Assembly (NCBI GenBank): GCA_022826565.1
Contig: JAJDUP010000026.1
Span: 124,001-188,000, forward strand
Origin: Gemmatimonadota bacterium
GTDB lineage: Bacteria > Gemmatimonadota > Gemmatimonadetes > Longimicrobiales > Gaopeijiaceae
Length of the DNA stretch: 64,000 bases
Reading direction: 5' to 3'
Position numbers and translations under genes: made by a program. Shown in pieces: positions 17,132-25,637 of the stretch (positions are counted from its first letter, which is position 1; every line of letters starts with the position of its first letter). Under the pieces are notes generated by a model. It made no database searches and was not told where the DNA came from. It saw nothing but the letters and a program-made list of their open reading frames with translations.

Positions 17132-18517
17132 TTGGCCACAACTGACGGCGTGCCGCTGGGCGCCTTTCGCCCGACCGCCCGGGAACTTCGCGACCTCACA
17201 GGGCTGGCTCTCCCGGTAGCCGTGGTGCAAATGGGGCTGGTGTCCCAGGGGCTGGTGGATACCGCCATGGTGGGAAGGGTCGACGCGATCGAACTCGCCG
17301 CGGTGACGCTCGGCAATCTCTATTTCTTCGGCATCTCGGTCTTCGGCATGGGGCTCCTCCTGGCTCTCGACCCGCTGGTTTCGCAGGCTTTCGGCGCCGG
17401 GGACCACGACGAGATCCGGGTCGGCATCCAGCGCGGACTCGTGCTCAGCCTCGTGCTCGGGCTGGCGACCACGGTGCCCATGGCGCTGGCGGGACCGGTG
17501 TTCCGGGTGCTGGGCCAGCCCGCCGAGGTGATCCCGGTCGCCGCGGGCTATTCGCACGCGCTGATCGCCGGGATGTGGCCCTTCTACGCCTTTGTCGTCT
17601 TTCGCCAGGTCCTCCAGGCCGTGGGCCGGGTGGCGCCGATCGTGTGGACGATCGTCCTCGCCAACCTGCTGAACGTCTTCGCCAACTGGGTGCTGGTCTT
17701 CGGCAACCTGGGCGCCCCGGCGATGGGCGCGGTCGGCTCCGGGTGGGCCACAGCGATCTCCCGCTGGTTCATGTGTCTGTGCGTCCTGGGCCTGACCCTG
17801 CGGCTGTTGGCCCCCTACCTCAGGCGGGTCCATCGCGATGTGCTGCGGTGGGCGCCCCTGTGGCGGATGATGCGCCTCGGCGCGCCGATCGGCATGCACA
17901 TGTTCCTGGAATTCGGGGCCTTTGGCGCAATCGGCGTCATGATGGGGTGGCTCGGGACGGAAGCGATGGCGGGTCATCAGGTCGCCCTCAACCTGGCCGC
18001 GTTCGCCTTCATGATTCCGCTGGGGATCTCCCAGGCCGCGGCGGTCCTTGTCGGGAGGGCCGTGGGAGCCGGGAGGCCGGAAAGAGCGAGGCGGTGCGCG
18101 GGAGGGGCGGTGGTGGTCTGCTGCGTCGTCATGACAGCGACCGCGGGGGTCTTTCTCGGCTGGCCGGGGCAGTTGGCTGCGGCGTTCAGCACTCAGGGCG
18201 AAGTCGTTGCCGTGGCGGCCATTCTCATCCCGGTCGCCGGCATGTTCCAGCTCTTCGACGGGCTGCAGGTGGTTTGTGCGGGTGTGCTCCGAGGGGTTGC
18301 GGACACGCTGCGCCCGATGATCTACAACGTGCTCGGGTTCTGGCTCTTCGGCATGCCGATCAGCCTGTGGCTCGGGTTTCAGCGCGGCGCCGGACCGGTG
18401 GGGCTGTGGTGGGGGCTGGCCGCAGGACTCGGGGCCGTGGCGGTCCTGCTGATGTGGCGCATGTGGAACCGCTTGCGGGGGCCGCTCGCACGGTATTCCA
18501 CCAGGGTCGCGCACTGA
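17132..18517 (+). CDS. MATE family multidrug/cation efflux transporter
   Basis: 461 residues from TTG at 17132. Twelve hydrophobic helices in two related halves, with 'LALPVAVVQMGLVSQGLVDT' and 'GLLLALDPLVSQAFGAGD' in the first half and 'ISQAAAVLVGRAVGAGR' in the second, typical of NorM/DinF-like MATE proteins. It exports organic cations in exchange for H+ or Na+. It lies 9 bp after the histidine kinase on the same strand and may be part of that transcript. Substrate unknown. Confidence 0.92.
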   Translation: MATTDGVPLGAFRPTARELRDLTGLALPVAVVQMGLVSQGLVDTAMVGRVDAIELAAVTLGNLYFFGISVFGMGLLLALDPLVSQAFGAGDHDEIRVGIQRGLVLSLVLGLATTVPMALAGPVFRVLGQPAEVIPVAAGYSHALIAGMWPFYAFVVFRQVLQAVGRVAPIVWTIVLANLLNVFANWVLVFGNLGAPAMGAVGSGWATAISRWFMCLCVLGLTLRLLAPYLRRVHRDVLRWAPLWRMMRLGAPIGMHMFLEFGAFGAIGVMMGWLGTEAMAGHQVALNLAAFAFMIPLGISQAAAVLVGRAVGAGRPERARRCAGGAVVVCCVVMTATAGVFLGWPGQLAAAFSTQGEVVAVAAILIPVAGMFQLFDGLQVVCAGVLRGVADTLRPMIYNVLGFWLFGMPISLWLGFQRGAGPVGLWWGLAAGLGAVAVLLMWRMWNRLRGPLARYSTRVAH

Positions 18518-18568
18518 CGGGGTCGCGCGCGGCGGGTCGGCGCCGCAGCGCGTGACCGGGCCGCCTGG

Positions 18569-19609
18569 TCAGAACTCTCCCACCAGACCGATCTCGGTCT
18601 CCAGCTCGTAGCCGGTCTCGCGCGCAACGGTGGTGCGGGCGAGGTCGATCAGCGTTGTCACTTCAGCCGCCGTGGCACCGCCCAGATTGACGATAATGTT
18701 GGCATGTTTGTGGAAGATCTGGGCTGCCCCGTGCACGTGTCCCTTGAGCCCGCATTCGTCGATCAGGCGGCCGGCCCCGATCCCGTCGATCTTCTTGAAG
18801 ATGGATCCCGCGCAAGGGTAGAGCCACATGTCCGGGTGCCGCTCGTCGCGCCACGCCAGGTTCTCCCGGATCACCCGCCGGAGTTCCGCGATCGGCGTTG
18901 GCAGGAGCCTCAGCGATACGTCGAGCACCACGTCGCCCGTCTCGTGGATGATGCTGTAGTCGTATCCGAACCGGAAGTAGTCGGTATCGACGCGCCGCAC
19001 GGCCCCGTCCGGGGAGAGGATCGTGGCGCCCTCCATGAACTCGTCCCAGAACATGGTGCGCTCCCGGGCGGGGGCAGGCGCGAGGAAGTGGAGGTTCTGC
19101 CAGACGGCGCCCCCGACCGTGCTGGGGATCCCCACGAAGTGATGAAGACCGCCAAGGCCCCGGGCAACGGTCGCGTTGATCAAATCGGGGAAGGTGTCCA
19201 GCCCGGCGCCGGCCAGCACGCGTCCCTCGGGGAGGAACTTCAGCGTCCGGATGTCGCACCGTATCACGACGCCCCGAAACCCCTTGTCGCCCACGAGGAT
19301 GTTGGCGCCGCGCCCGAGGAGGAAGCTGGGGACTCCGAGCTCCCGCGCCGCCGAGATTGCCAGGCACAGCTCTTCCGGCGTGCGGGCGCGGAAGAACAGG
19401 TCCGCCGGTCCCCCGATCCTGAAGGTCGTATGGGGCGCGAGGGGCACGTTCCGCCGTACGCGATCGGGCCCAACCGCCTGGGCATAGCGTTCCAGAAGTC
19501 CGGCTTCCGGCCGGGTCACGAGTCGGCCCCGGTTACCGTCGCCAGAGCCCGCGCGGCGCAGGTGCGGCGGTGCATCCGCGCCGGGCCGGTCCTTCCGAGC
19601 CATGCGCAT
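18569..19609 (-). CDS. murB: UDP-N-acetylenolpyruvoylglucosamine reductase
   Basis: Up to 346 residues. FAD-binding domain: 'NVPLAPHTTFRIGGPADLF', 'LGRGANILVGDKGFRGVVI'. Catalytic domain: 'VGIPSTVGGAVWQN', 'YDYSIIHETGDVVL', and 'YPCAGSIFKKIDGIGAGRLI' containing the proton-donor serine. It makes UDP-N-acetylmuramate, a cytoplasmic step of peptidoglycan synthesis. The start is uncertain: ATG at 19609 or 19603, or GTG at 19519; the domain itself begins about residue 50. The 39-bp motif (19608-19646) overlaps the first of these starts. It stands alone, outside the usual mur/fts cluster. Confidence 0.93.
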   Translation of the reverse strand: MRMARKDRPGADAPPHLRRAGSGDGNRGRLVTRPEAGLLERYAQAVGPDRVRRNVPLAPHTTFRIGGPADLFFRARTPEELCLAISAARELGVPSFLLGRGANILVGDKGFRGVVIRCDIRTLKFLPEGRVLAGAGLDTFPDLINATVARGLGGLHHFVGIPSTVGGAVWQNLHFLAPAPARERTMFWDEFMEGATILSPDGAVRRVDTDYFRFGYDYSIIHETGDVVLDVSLRLLPTPIAELRRVIRENLAWRDERHPDMWLYPCAGSIFKKIDGIGAGRLIDECGLKGHVHGAAQIFHKHANIIVNLGGATAAEVTTLIDLARTTVARETGYELETEIGLVGEF

Positions 19610-19646
19610 GTAATATCGACATTACAAGATGTCATATTCTCTTTAC
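19608..19646 (+). promoter_or_regulatory. 39-bp AT-rich motif, copy 1 (TGTAAT-N6-ATTACA core)
   Basis: The core is a perfect inverted repeat TGTAAT-N6-ATTACA (19609-19626), followed by ATGTC and a TTTAC half site. It lies between murB and the divergent ABC ATPase gene, about 95 bp before the latter. A second copy at 58204-58242 matches at 30 of 39 positions, without gaps and in the same orientation. Its AT content contrasts with the surroundings. It could be an operator for a dimeric regulator such as a PadR- or GntR-type protein. Confidence 0.5.
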
Positions 19647-19741
19647 ATTTCTCGTAGGCGGCGCTCCGCTTCGCGGTTGCTGCGTGGCCGTTTCCGCTAC
19701 ATTGCCGGTGTCGTATCGCGCCTGCGACCCGTCCCACGAAT

Positions 19742-20470
19742 ATGACCAGATCACTCATACGCCTCAATGCGGTGAGCCGTGTCTTTCGCACCAACGAGGT
19801 GGAAGCCCGCGCGCTCTCGAACGTCTCGCTCACCGTCGAGCGCGGCGAGTTCGTCTCGATCGCCGGCCCCTCGGGGTGCGGCAAGACCACCCTGCTGTCG
19901 ATTCTGGGACTCCTGGATTCGCCCTCCGAGGGCGAGTACTTCCTTGACGGCGAGCCGGTCACCTCGCTGTCCGCGACCCGGCGGGCGGAACTCCGCAATC
20001 GTTCGATCGGTTTCGTCTTTCAGACCTTCAACCTCATCGGTGATCTCACCGTTTTCGAAAACGTCGAACTTCCGCTCAGCTACAGGGGACAGTCGCGCAA
20101 GGAGCGGCGCGCCCGCGCCATGGAATCCCTGGAGCGAGTGGGAATGGCCGAGTGGGAGGAACACTATCCGTCTCAGCTCTCGGGCGGCCAGCAGCAGCGG
20201 GTGGCCGTCGCCCGGGCTCTCGCGGGCCGGCCCCTGATCCTGCTGGCCGACGAGCCCACCGGGAACCTGGACTCCGCCAATGGCCAGGCCGTGATGGAAC
20301 TGCTGGGCGAACTGCACGCGGCCGGGGCCACGGTCTGCATGGTGACTCATGACCCGCGGTACGCTCACGCTGCCGACCGGACAGTGCATCTTTTCGACGG
20401 CCGGATCGTTCCGGAGAGTCGGGGAAGGAGTGCCACAGCGCTCACTCGGAGCGGTTTCGAGGTATCCTGA
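19742..20470 (+). CDS. ABC transporter ATP-binding protein, MacB/LolD type
   Basis: 242 residues, a complete ABC ATPase: Walker A '[11 protein letters not shown]' (about 41-51), Q loop '[20 protein letters not shown]', signature '[15 protein letters not shown]', Walker B '[14 protein letters not shown]', switch histidine in 'MVTHD'. The LolD/MacB/FtsE class couples to FtsX-fold permeases acting on lipoproteins, peptides or macrolides. No permease gene is adjacent in either direction, so it is an orphan here. The upstream 39-bp motif may control it. Confidence 0.92.
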   Translation: MTRSLIRLNAVSRVFRTNEVEARALSNVSLTVERGEFVSIAGPSGCGKTTLLSILGLLDSPSEGEYFLDGEPVTSLSATRRAELRNRSIGFVFQTFNLIGDLTVFENVELPLSYRGQSRKERRARAMESLERVGMAEWEEHYPSQLSGGQQQRVAVARALAGRPLILLADEPTGNLDSANGQAVMELLGELHAAGATVCMVTHDPRYAHAADRTVHLFDGRIVPESRGRSATALTRSGFEVS

Positions 20471-20551
20471 CCCGGTTTATCTTGTCGCGGTGCAGCGTCG
20501 GTGCGTGGACCCACCGCCGACCACAGAGTCGATCGATATCGAGGAGCCCGA

Positions 20552-20971
20552 ATGTCGGTGCCCGACAGGAGAATCCGTGTGCTGGTGGCCAAGCCCGGCC
20601 TCGACGGGCACGACCGCGGCGCCAAGGTGATCGCGGCCGCGTTCCGCGACGCCGGCTTCGAGGTGGTGTACACGGGTCTCCATCAGACGCCCGAAATGGT
20701 TGTGGCTGCTGCGGTGCAGGAGGATGTGGACGTGGTCGCCATGTCGGTCCTCTCGGGCGCGCACATGACCCTGTTCCCCCGGGTGCGGACACTGCTCGAC
20801 GCCCAGGGGCTGGAGCACATCCTGCTCACCGGCGGCGGCATCATCCCGAAGGATGACGCGCGGGCGCTCGGTGAAATCGGCGTGGGCCGCGTTTTCGGAC
20901 CCGGAACGCCGACGGGCGAGGCCATCGCCTACATCCGCGACTGGTTCGCCGGCCGCGAGGATCCCTACTAG
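20552..20971 (+). CDS. Cobalamin-binding subunit of methylmalonyl-CoA mutase type
   Basis: 139 residues from ATG at 20552, preceded by GAGGAG. It consists only of the B12-binding domain: '[19 protein letters not shown]' contains the DxHxxG cobalt-ligand motif, followed by '[18 protein letters not shown]', '[12 protein letters not shown]' and '[15 protein letters not shown]'. The family's small subunit pairs with a separate TIM-barrel catalytic subunit to rearrange (R)-methylmalonyl-CoA to succinyl-CoA; that large subunit is not in the window. The following carboxylase gene fits a propionate or branched-chain acyl-CoA pathway. A related acyl-CoA mutase is possible. Confidence 0.92.
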   Translation: MSVPDRRIRVLVAKPGLDGHDRGAKVIAAAFRDAGFEVVYTGLHQTPEMVVAAAVQEDVDVVAMSVLSGAHMTLFPRVRTLLDAQGLEHILLTGGGIIPKDDARALGEIGVGRVFGPGTPTGEAIAYIRDWFAGREDPY

Positions 20972-21048
20972 TGTCGCGTCCCCGGAAACTACCGGCTGCT
21001 CGAGCACCGGCGCATCCCGGCCGGACCGCTTCCCCCAGGTAGCCCCGG

Positions 21049-22698
21049 GTGGAGCCGAGCGACGCTGATCTGTCCGCGCGCCCCGGGCGCATGGGGGAGC
21101 TGGCGCGCGAGCTGCTCGAGCTGCGCAGCCGGCTGAGGCTCGGCGGAGGCACCGACAGGATCCGGCGGCAGCGGGACCGCGGCAAGCTCACCGCCCGGGA
21201 CCGGCTCCACCATCTCCTCGACCCGGGGGCCACGTGGGTGGAGACCGGTCTTCTGGTCGCCCACGACCGCTACGATGGCAAGGCCCCGGGGGCGGGGGTG
21301 GTGACCGGGGTGGGCGTCGTCGAGGGCCGTGAAGTGGTCGTGGTGGCCAACGACGCGACTGTCAAGGCGGGGTCGTGGTGGCCGGAGACGATCAAGAAGA
21401 TCCTGCGCGCGCAGGAGATCGCCATGCGCTGCGCGATGCCCATCATCTACCTCGTGGACTCGGCGGGCGTGAATCTCCCGTACCAGGGGGGCGTGTTTCC
21501 GGGGCAGTACGGCGCGGCCAGGATCTTCCAGTACAACTCGATCATGCGCCGCTACCTGCGCACGCCGCAGTTCGCCGCGGTCATGGGTCCGTGCATCGCC
21601 GGGGGCGCGTACCTGCCGGCGCTCTCGGACGTGATCCTCATGGTGGACGGCACCAGCTTCATGGGACTGGGCGGCCCCAACCTCGTGAAGGGCGCGACCG
21701 GTCAGTCGGTGGACAGGGAAACGCTGGGGGGCGCGACCGTGCACACCGAGGTCAGCGGCGTCGCGCACTATCGGGCCGCCAACGACGAAGCCTGCCTGGC
21801 GAAGCTGCGGGCGCTGGTCGCCGATCTTCCGCGGCAGCACGGCCCTTCGCCCACCGGAGCGGACTTCGACCCGCCGGTGCGGCCGGCGGAGGATCTCTAC
21901 GCACTGATCCCCGATGACCACCGGCGGCCCTACGACATGGAAGCGGTCCTCGACGCCCTGCTGGACGGGGGCGGACTGACCGAATTCCAGCCGGAACACG
22001 CGGCCGAACTGATCTGCGGGACGGGCTCCATCGCCGGGATCACCGTGGGAGTGATCGCGAACCGGCGGACCGTGGTTAAGGACTCCCGCGACGGACCTCC
22101 GCGCTTCGGTGGCATCATCTACACCGAGTCGGCGGACAAGGCCGCGTATTTCATCGACACGATGAATCGCCAGGGCACCCCGATCGTGTTCGTCCAGGAC
22201 GTGTCCGGGTTCATGGTGGGGCCCGACGCGGAGCACAGCGGCATCATTCGCGCCGGCGCGCGCTTCGTCGAGGCGATGGCCACCGCGGCCGTGCCCAAGC
22301 TCGTGGTCACCCTCAATCACGCATCGGGTGCCGGGTACTACGCGATGGCGGGGCAGGGGTTCGACCCGGACTTCATCCTCACCCTTCCCACCGGGCGCAT
22401 GGGGGTGATGGAGGGCGAGAGCGCGGTGATGGCGCTCTTCGGTGCCCGGCTGGAGAGGCTCAGGGCGGAGGGGCGCGAGCCGGACGCGGAGTTGACGGAG
22501 CAGATGGACGCCGTGCGCGCCGAGTACGACCGGCAGCTCGACGCCACCTTCGCCGCGGCGCGGGGGTTCGTCGATGCGGTGGTGCTCCCCGAGGAGCTGC
22601 GTGACTGGCTGATCCTCCTTCTGCGGGCGGCCCTCAACAACCCCGGCCCGCATCTGGGGGCCTTCGTGCTTCCGCGGGATGTGGGGGGGACGAGTTGA
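21049..22698 (+). CDS. Acyl-CoA carboxylase, carboxyltransferase (beta) subunit
   Basis: 549 residues, GTG start at 21049. Two crotonase-fold halves are visible: 'RDRLHHLLDPGATWVETG', 'VVVANDATVKAGSWWPETIK', 'YLVDSAGVNLPYQ', 'GPCIAGGAYLPALSD' in the first, and 'FVQDVSGFMVGPDAE', 'LVVTLNHASGAGYYAMAGQG', 'GRMGVMEGESAVMALF' in the second. The methylated 'ANDATVKAGSWWPETIKK' region resembles methylcrotonoyl-CoA and geranyl-CoA carboxylases more than propionyl-CoA carboxylase. The partner biotin carboxylase is not in the window. Its stop overlaps the AtuA gene start (TGATG). Confidence 0.92.
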   Translation: MEPSDADLSARPGRMGELARELLELRSRLRLGGGTDRIRRQRDRGKLTARDRLHHLLDPGATWVETGLLVAHDRYDGKAPGAGVVTGVGVVEGREVVVVANDATVKAGSWWPETIKKILRAQEIAMRCAMPIIYLVDSAGVNLPYQGGVFPGQYGAARIFQYNSIMRRYLRTPQFAAVMGPCIAGGAYLPALSDVILMVDGTSFMGLGGPNLVKGATGQSVDRETLGGATVHTEVSGVAHYRAANDEACLAKLRALVADLPRQHGPSPTGADFDPPVRPAEDLYALIPDDHRRPYDMEAVLDALLDGGGLTEFQPEHAAELICGTGSIAGITVGVIANRRTVVKDSRDGPPRFGGIIYTESADKAAYFIDTMNRQGTPIVFVQDVSGFMVGPDAEHSGIIRAGARFVEAMATAAVPKLVVTLNHASGAGYYAMAGQGFDPDFILTLPTGRMGVMEGESAVMALFGARLERLRAEGREPDAELTEQMDAVRAEYDRQLDATFAAARGFVDAVVLPEELRDWLILLLRAALNNPGPHLGAFVLPRDVGGTS

Positions 22699-24083
22699 TG
22701 GCGAAGACGAGCGTGCGGCCCATCCGGATCGCGAGCGGCCAGGGGTTCTGGGGCGACGACCTCGAGGCGCCGATCCGCCAGGTGGAGGGTGGGCCGGTCG
22801 ACTACCTCATGCTCGACTACCTGGCCGAGGTGACCATGTCGATCATGCAGAAGCAGCGGGCCCGCAACCCCGCGGCCGGATACGCGAGGGACTTCGTGCC
22901 GCTGATGGAGCGCATTTTCCCGGCCTGCTCCGAGCGCGGCATCAAGGTGGTGACCAACGCCGGGGGAGTGAATCCCGCGGAGTGCGCGCGCGCGGTGGCC
23001 GAGGCGGGCCGGCGGGCCGGGGTGGGGGGGCGCGCACGGATCGGTGTCGTGACCGGCGACGATCTCATGGAGCGGCTCGACGACCTCATGGGCGCGGGAC
23101 ACGCGCTTCTCAACATGGAGACCGGCGAGCCGCTCGAGGCCGTGAGGGACAGCGTGCGCAGCGCCAACGTATATCTGGGTGCCCGGCCCATCGTGCAGGC
23201 CCTGCAGGGGGACGCGCTGGTCGTGGTGACGGGCCGCTCGACCGACACCGCGCTCACCTACGCCCCCATGGCCAGGGAATTCGGATGGGCATGGGACGGC
23301 TACGACCAGCTGGCCGGTGGGGTCGTCGCGGGCCACATCAACGAGTGCGGGGCGCAGGCGAGCGGAGGCAACTGCCTGGCGGACTGGTGGGACATCCCCG
23401 GCCTGGCCGAGGTGGGGTTCCCGATCGTGGAAGCCGACCCCGACGGGAGCTTCGTCGTCACCAGGCACGCGGGGCTCGGCGGGACCGTCTCGCTGCGCAC
23501 CGTCAAGGAACAGATCCTCTACGAGATGGGGGATCCGTCGACCTACATCACCCCCGACGTGATTGCCGACTTCACCACCATTCGGCTCGCCCAGGACGGT
23601 GACAACCGGGTGCGCGTCTCCGGCATCCGGGGGCGGGCCCCGACGCCGCACCTCAAGGTGTCCGTCGCCTGCTCGGCGGGGTACAAGGCCGTCGGGACGC
23701 TGGTGTACGCGTGGCCGGACGCCGCCGCGAAGGCACGGGCCGCGGCCGCGATTCTGCGGAAGCGGCTCGATCGCCTGGGCCTGACCTTCGACCGGGTGCT
23801 TGTCGAACTCGTCGGCTGGGACGCCACGCACGGCCCGCTGGCCGGCGAGCCGCCGCCGGATCTCCCCGAAGTGCAGCTGCGAATCGGCGTGAGGGGTCCC
23901 GATCGCGCATCCGTCGCGCGGTTCACCCGCGAGATCGCGCCGCTCGTGCTCACCGGCCCGCCCTCCGTCACCGGGTTCGCCGGGGGACGGCCGCGGGTGC
24001 AGGAGATCGTGGCCTACTGGCCGGCGCTCATCGACCGCACAGTTGTCGAGCCGCATCTTTCCGTCGAGTTTGTCGAGGTATGA
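22698..24083 (+). CDS. AtuA-type acyclic terpene utilisation protein, N-terminal domain (DUF1446)
   Basis: 461 residues. It begins 'IRIASGQGFWGDDLEAPIRQ' and carries 'YLMLDYLAEVTMSIMQKQ', 'KVVTNAGGVNPAECARAVAE', 'TGRSTDTALTYAPMAREFGW', and 'AGHINECGAQASGGNCLADW', all characteristic of the AtuA N-terminal domain. AtuA family members occur in citronellol/geraniol catabolism beside a geranyl-CoA carboxylase; their reaction is unproven. It is translationally coupled to the carboxylase upstream. The C-terminal domain normally fused in AtuA is encoded as a separate gene 79 bp downstream. Confidence 0.9.
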   Translation: MAKTSVRPIRIASGQGFWGDDLEAPIRQVEGGPVDYLMLDYLAEVTMSIMQKQRARNPAAGYARDFVPLMERIFPACSERGIKVVTNAGGVNPAECARAVAEAGRRAGVGGRARIGVVTGDDLMERLDDLMGAGHALLNMETGEPLEAVRDSVRSANVYLGARPIVQALQGDALVVVTGRSTDTALTYAPMAREFGWAWDGYDQLAGGVVAGHINECGAQASGGNCLADWWDIPGLAEVGFPIVEADPDGSFVVTRHAGLGGTVSLRTVKEQILYEMGDPSTYITPDVIADFTTIRLAQDGDNRVRVSGIRGRAPTPHLKVSVACSAGYKAVGTLVYAWPDAAAKARAAAAILRKRLDRLGLTFDRVLVELVGWDATHGPLAGEPPPDLPEVQLRIGVRGPDRASVARFTREIAPLVLTGPPSVTGFAGGRPRVQEIVAYWPALIDRTVVEPHLSVEFVEV

Positions 24084-24162
24084 CGAGACACCTGAACACC
24101 AGACCCGGCGAAGCGGTCGGCGGACTGCGCCCCGCTCGCTCCCTGCGCACGGCTGGGCGCTG

Positions 24163-24540
24163 ATGACGAGAGTGCCCCTGCTGGACCTCGCCCACGCCCG
24201 CTCCGGCGACAAGGGCAACACGGCGAACGTCGGCCTTATCGCCTACGAGGAGCGGGACTACCCCCTGCTCGCCGAGAAGGTCACCGCGGACCGCGTGAAG
24301 GAGCACTTTGCAGGCATGGTGGAGGGCCCGGTGGAGCGTTTCGCGCTCGACAACCTGGGCGCGTTGAACTTCCTTCTGCACGGCGCGCTGGATGGCGGCG
24401 GTACGGTGTCGCTCATGACCGACGCGCAGGGGAAGGTCTTCAGTACCGCGCTCCTGCGGATGGAGATCGAGGTGTCCGACGAGGTCGCGGACCGGGTGCG
24501 GGGCAGGGGACGGCTGCCGGCCACGGGAGGTGGAGGATGA
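24163..24540 (+). CDS. AtuA-type C-terminal domain protein
   Basis: 125 residues from ATG at 24163. The sequence 'LLDLAHARSGDKGNTANVGL' followed by 'ALNFLLHGALDGGGTVSLMT' matches the small alpha/beta domain found at the C-terminus of AtuA proteins. Here it is split from the N-terminal domain (22698-24083). The two are bridged by a 27-codon frame (24080-24163) that starts in an ATGA overlap and ends in a TGATG overlap. It overlaps the hydratase gene by four bases (ATGA). Confidence 0.85.
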   Translation: MTRVPLLDLAHARSGDKGNTANVGLIAYEERDYPLLAEKVTADRVKEHFAGMVEGPVERFALDNLGALNFLLHGALDGGGTVSLMTDAQGKVFSTALLRMEIEVSDEVADRVRGRGRLPATGGGG

Positions 24541-25313
24541 ACAGCGACCCGGTGCTGCGCCGCGACACCGACGAGGGCGTCACAAGCCTCGTCCTCAACC
24601 GGCCGGAAAAGCGCAACGCGCTCGCCGCTGCCATGGTAGAGGAACTCCTCCGCCACCTCGCCGGGGCCGGGGCCGATCCCGGCGTGCGGGTGATCGCGCT
24701 GCGCGGCCGCGGCCGCGACTTCTGTGCCGGGGCGGACCTGGGCGAGATCGCCGCCTCCCAGTCGCAGGGCCCGGAAGCCGGGCTGGCCGACGCGCGGCGC
24801 CTCGGCGAAGTCTTCCTGACGATGCGGCGCCTTCCGCAGCCGGTTGTTGCCGTGGTACAGGGGCGGGCGCTGGGCGGGGGTTGCGGTCTCGCCACCGCAT
24901 GCGATCTCGTCGTGGCGCACGAAGACGCCAGCTTGGGGTACCCCGAGGTGCACCTCGGCTTCGTGCCGGCCCTGGTGATGTCCATCCTGAAGCGCAAGGT
25001 CGGCGATTCCGCCGCATTCGAACTCCTGCTGCGCGGCCGGGGCATCACCGCGCGGGAATCGGCGTCGATCGGCCTGGTCAACCAGGTCATCCCCGGTGAT
25101 CGCTTTGAGAGCACGGTGGAGGAGTACCTGGCCGCCCTCGCGACCCGCCCGGCGACGGCCGTGGCGCTGACCAAGCGACTCTTCTACGGCCTCGAAGGCG
25201 CCTCCATCGAGGATGCCATTGCCCGGGGCGCCGAGGTGAACGCCCTCGCCCGGTTCACGGAGGACTGCAAGCGCGGCGTGGCGAGCTTCCTCGCCCGCAG
25301 CCGGAGGCGGTGA
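24537..25313 (+). CDS. Enoyl-CoA hydratase/isomerase (methylglutaconyl-CoA hydratase-like)
   Basis: 258 residues of the crotonase family: 'LVLNRPEKRNALAAAMVEEL' at the N-terminus, oxyanion-hole segments 'GRGRDFCAGADLGEI' and 'VQGRALGGGCGLATACDLVV', and a glutamate in 'LGYPEVHLGFVPALV'. It hydrates or isomerises an enoyl-CoA in the cytoplasm. Placement after a carboxylase and AtuA proteins suggests the hydratase step of leucine/isovalerate or acyclic terpene breakdown. The substrate is inferred from context only. Confidence 0.88.
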   Translation: MNSDPVLRRDTDEGVTSLVLNRPEKRNALAAAMVEELLRHLAGAGADPGVRVIALRGRGRDFCAGADLGEIAASQSQGPEAGLADARRLGEVFLTMRRLPQPVVAVVQGRALGGGCGLATACDLVVAHEDASLGYPEVHLGFVPALVMSILKRKVGDSAAFELLLRGRGITARESASIGLVNQVIPGDRFESTVEEYLAALATRPATAVALTKRLFYGLEGASIEDAIARGAEVNALARFTEDCKRGVASFLARSRRR

Positions 25314-25317
25314 GCCC

Positions 25318-25506
25318 GTGTTCCGCGCATCCAGATCGCAGCGCGTCGAGAACGACCGATACGTCCTGTGGAAGGTGCGCCTATTCGCGCTCGGAGCGGC
25401 CCTGGCCCTTGCCGGCATGGCCTGGACGGTTCGCTGGCTGGTCTGGGCGGGAATCGCGGCGCTGGCCGCCGGGCTGGCTCTCCGGCTTCTGCCCAGCCAA
25501 GACTGA
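25318..25506 (+). CDS. Small membrane protein
   Basis: 62 residues, GTG start five bases after the hydratase stop. A basic N-terminus (about 1-20) is followed by two hydrophobic segments (about 22-38 and 42-57) and ends 'RLLPSQD'. No family recognised. The tight spacing suggests cotranscription with the acyl-CoA genes. Its stop codon starts a set of three AGACTGATCC repeats. Confidence 0.5.
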   Translation: MFRASRSQRVENDRYVLWKVRLFALGAALALAGMAWTVRWLVWAGIAALAAGLALRLLPSQD

Positions 25507-25558
25507 TCCTGCGCCTCCGAGACTGATCCACCGGAGTCTGCCGCCCCGAGACTGATCC
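25500..25558 (+). repeat. Threefold AGACTGATCC repeat beginning at a stop codon
   Basis: AGACTGATCC occurs at 25500-25509, 25520-25529 and 25549-25558. The first copy contains the stop codon of the small membrane protein; the flanking CTCCG and GAGTCTG also recur. This suggests local duplications of the gene end, similar to those at rdgB and the porin. Confidence 0.7.
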
Positions 25559-25637
25559 TCCGAGTCTGCGGCTCCGCCACATCAGTCCCATCTGGCCATT
25601 CCCGCGCCCCGGCCGCGCCGCTTTGTTTTCCGGCGTG

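Noticed and set aside
18500-18530. GGTCGCGC repeated around the MATE stop codon as a fourth duplication
   Set aside because: Only eight bases match, which is expected by chance in GC-rich DNA.
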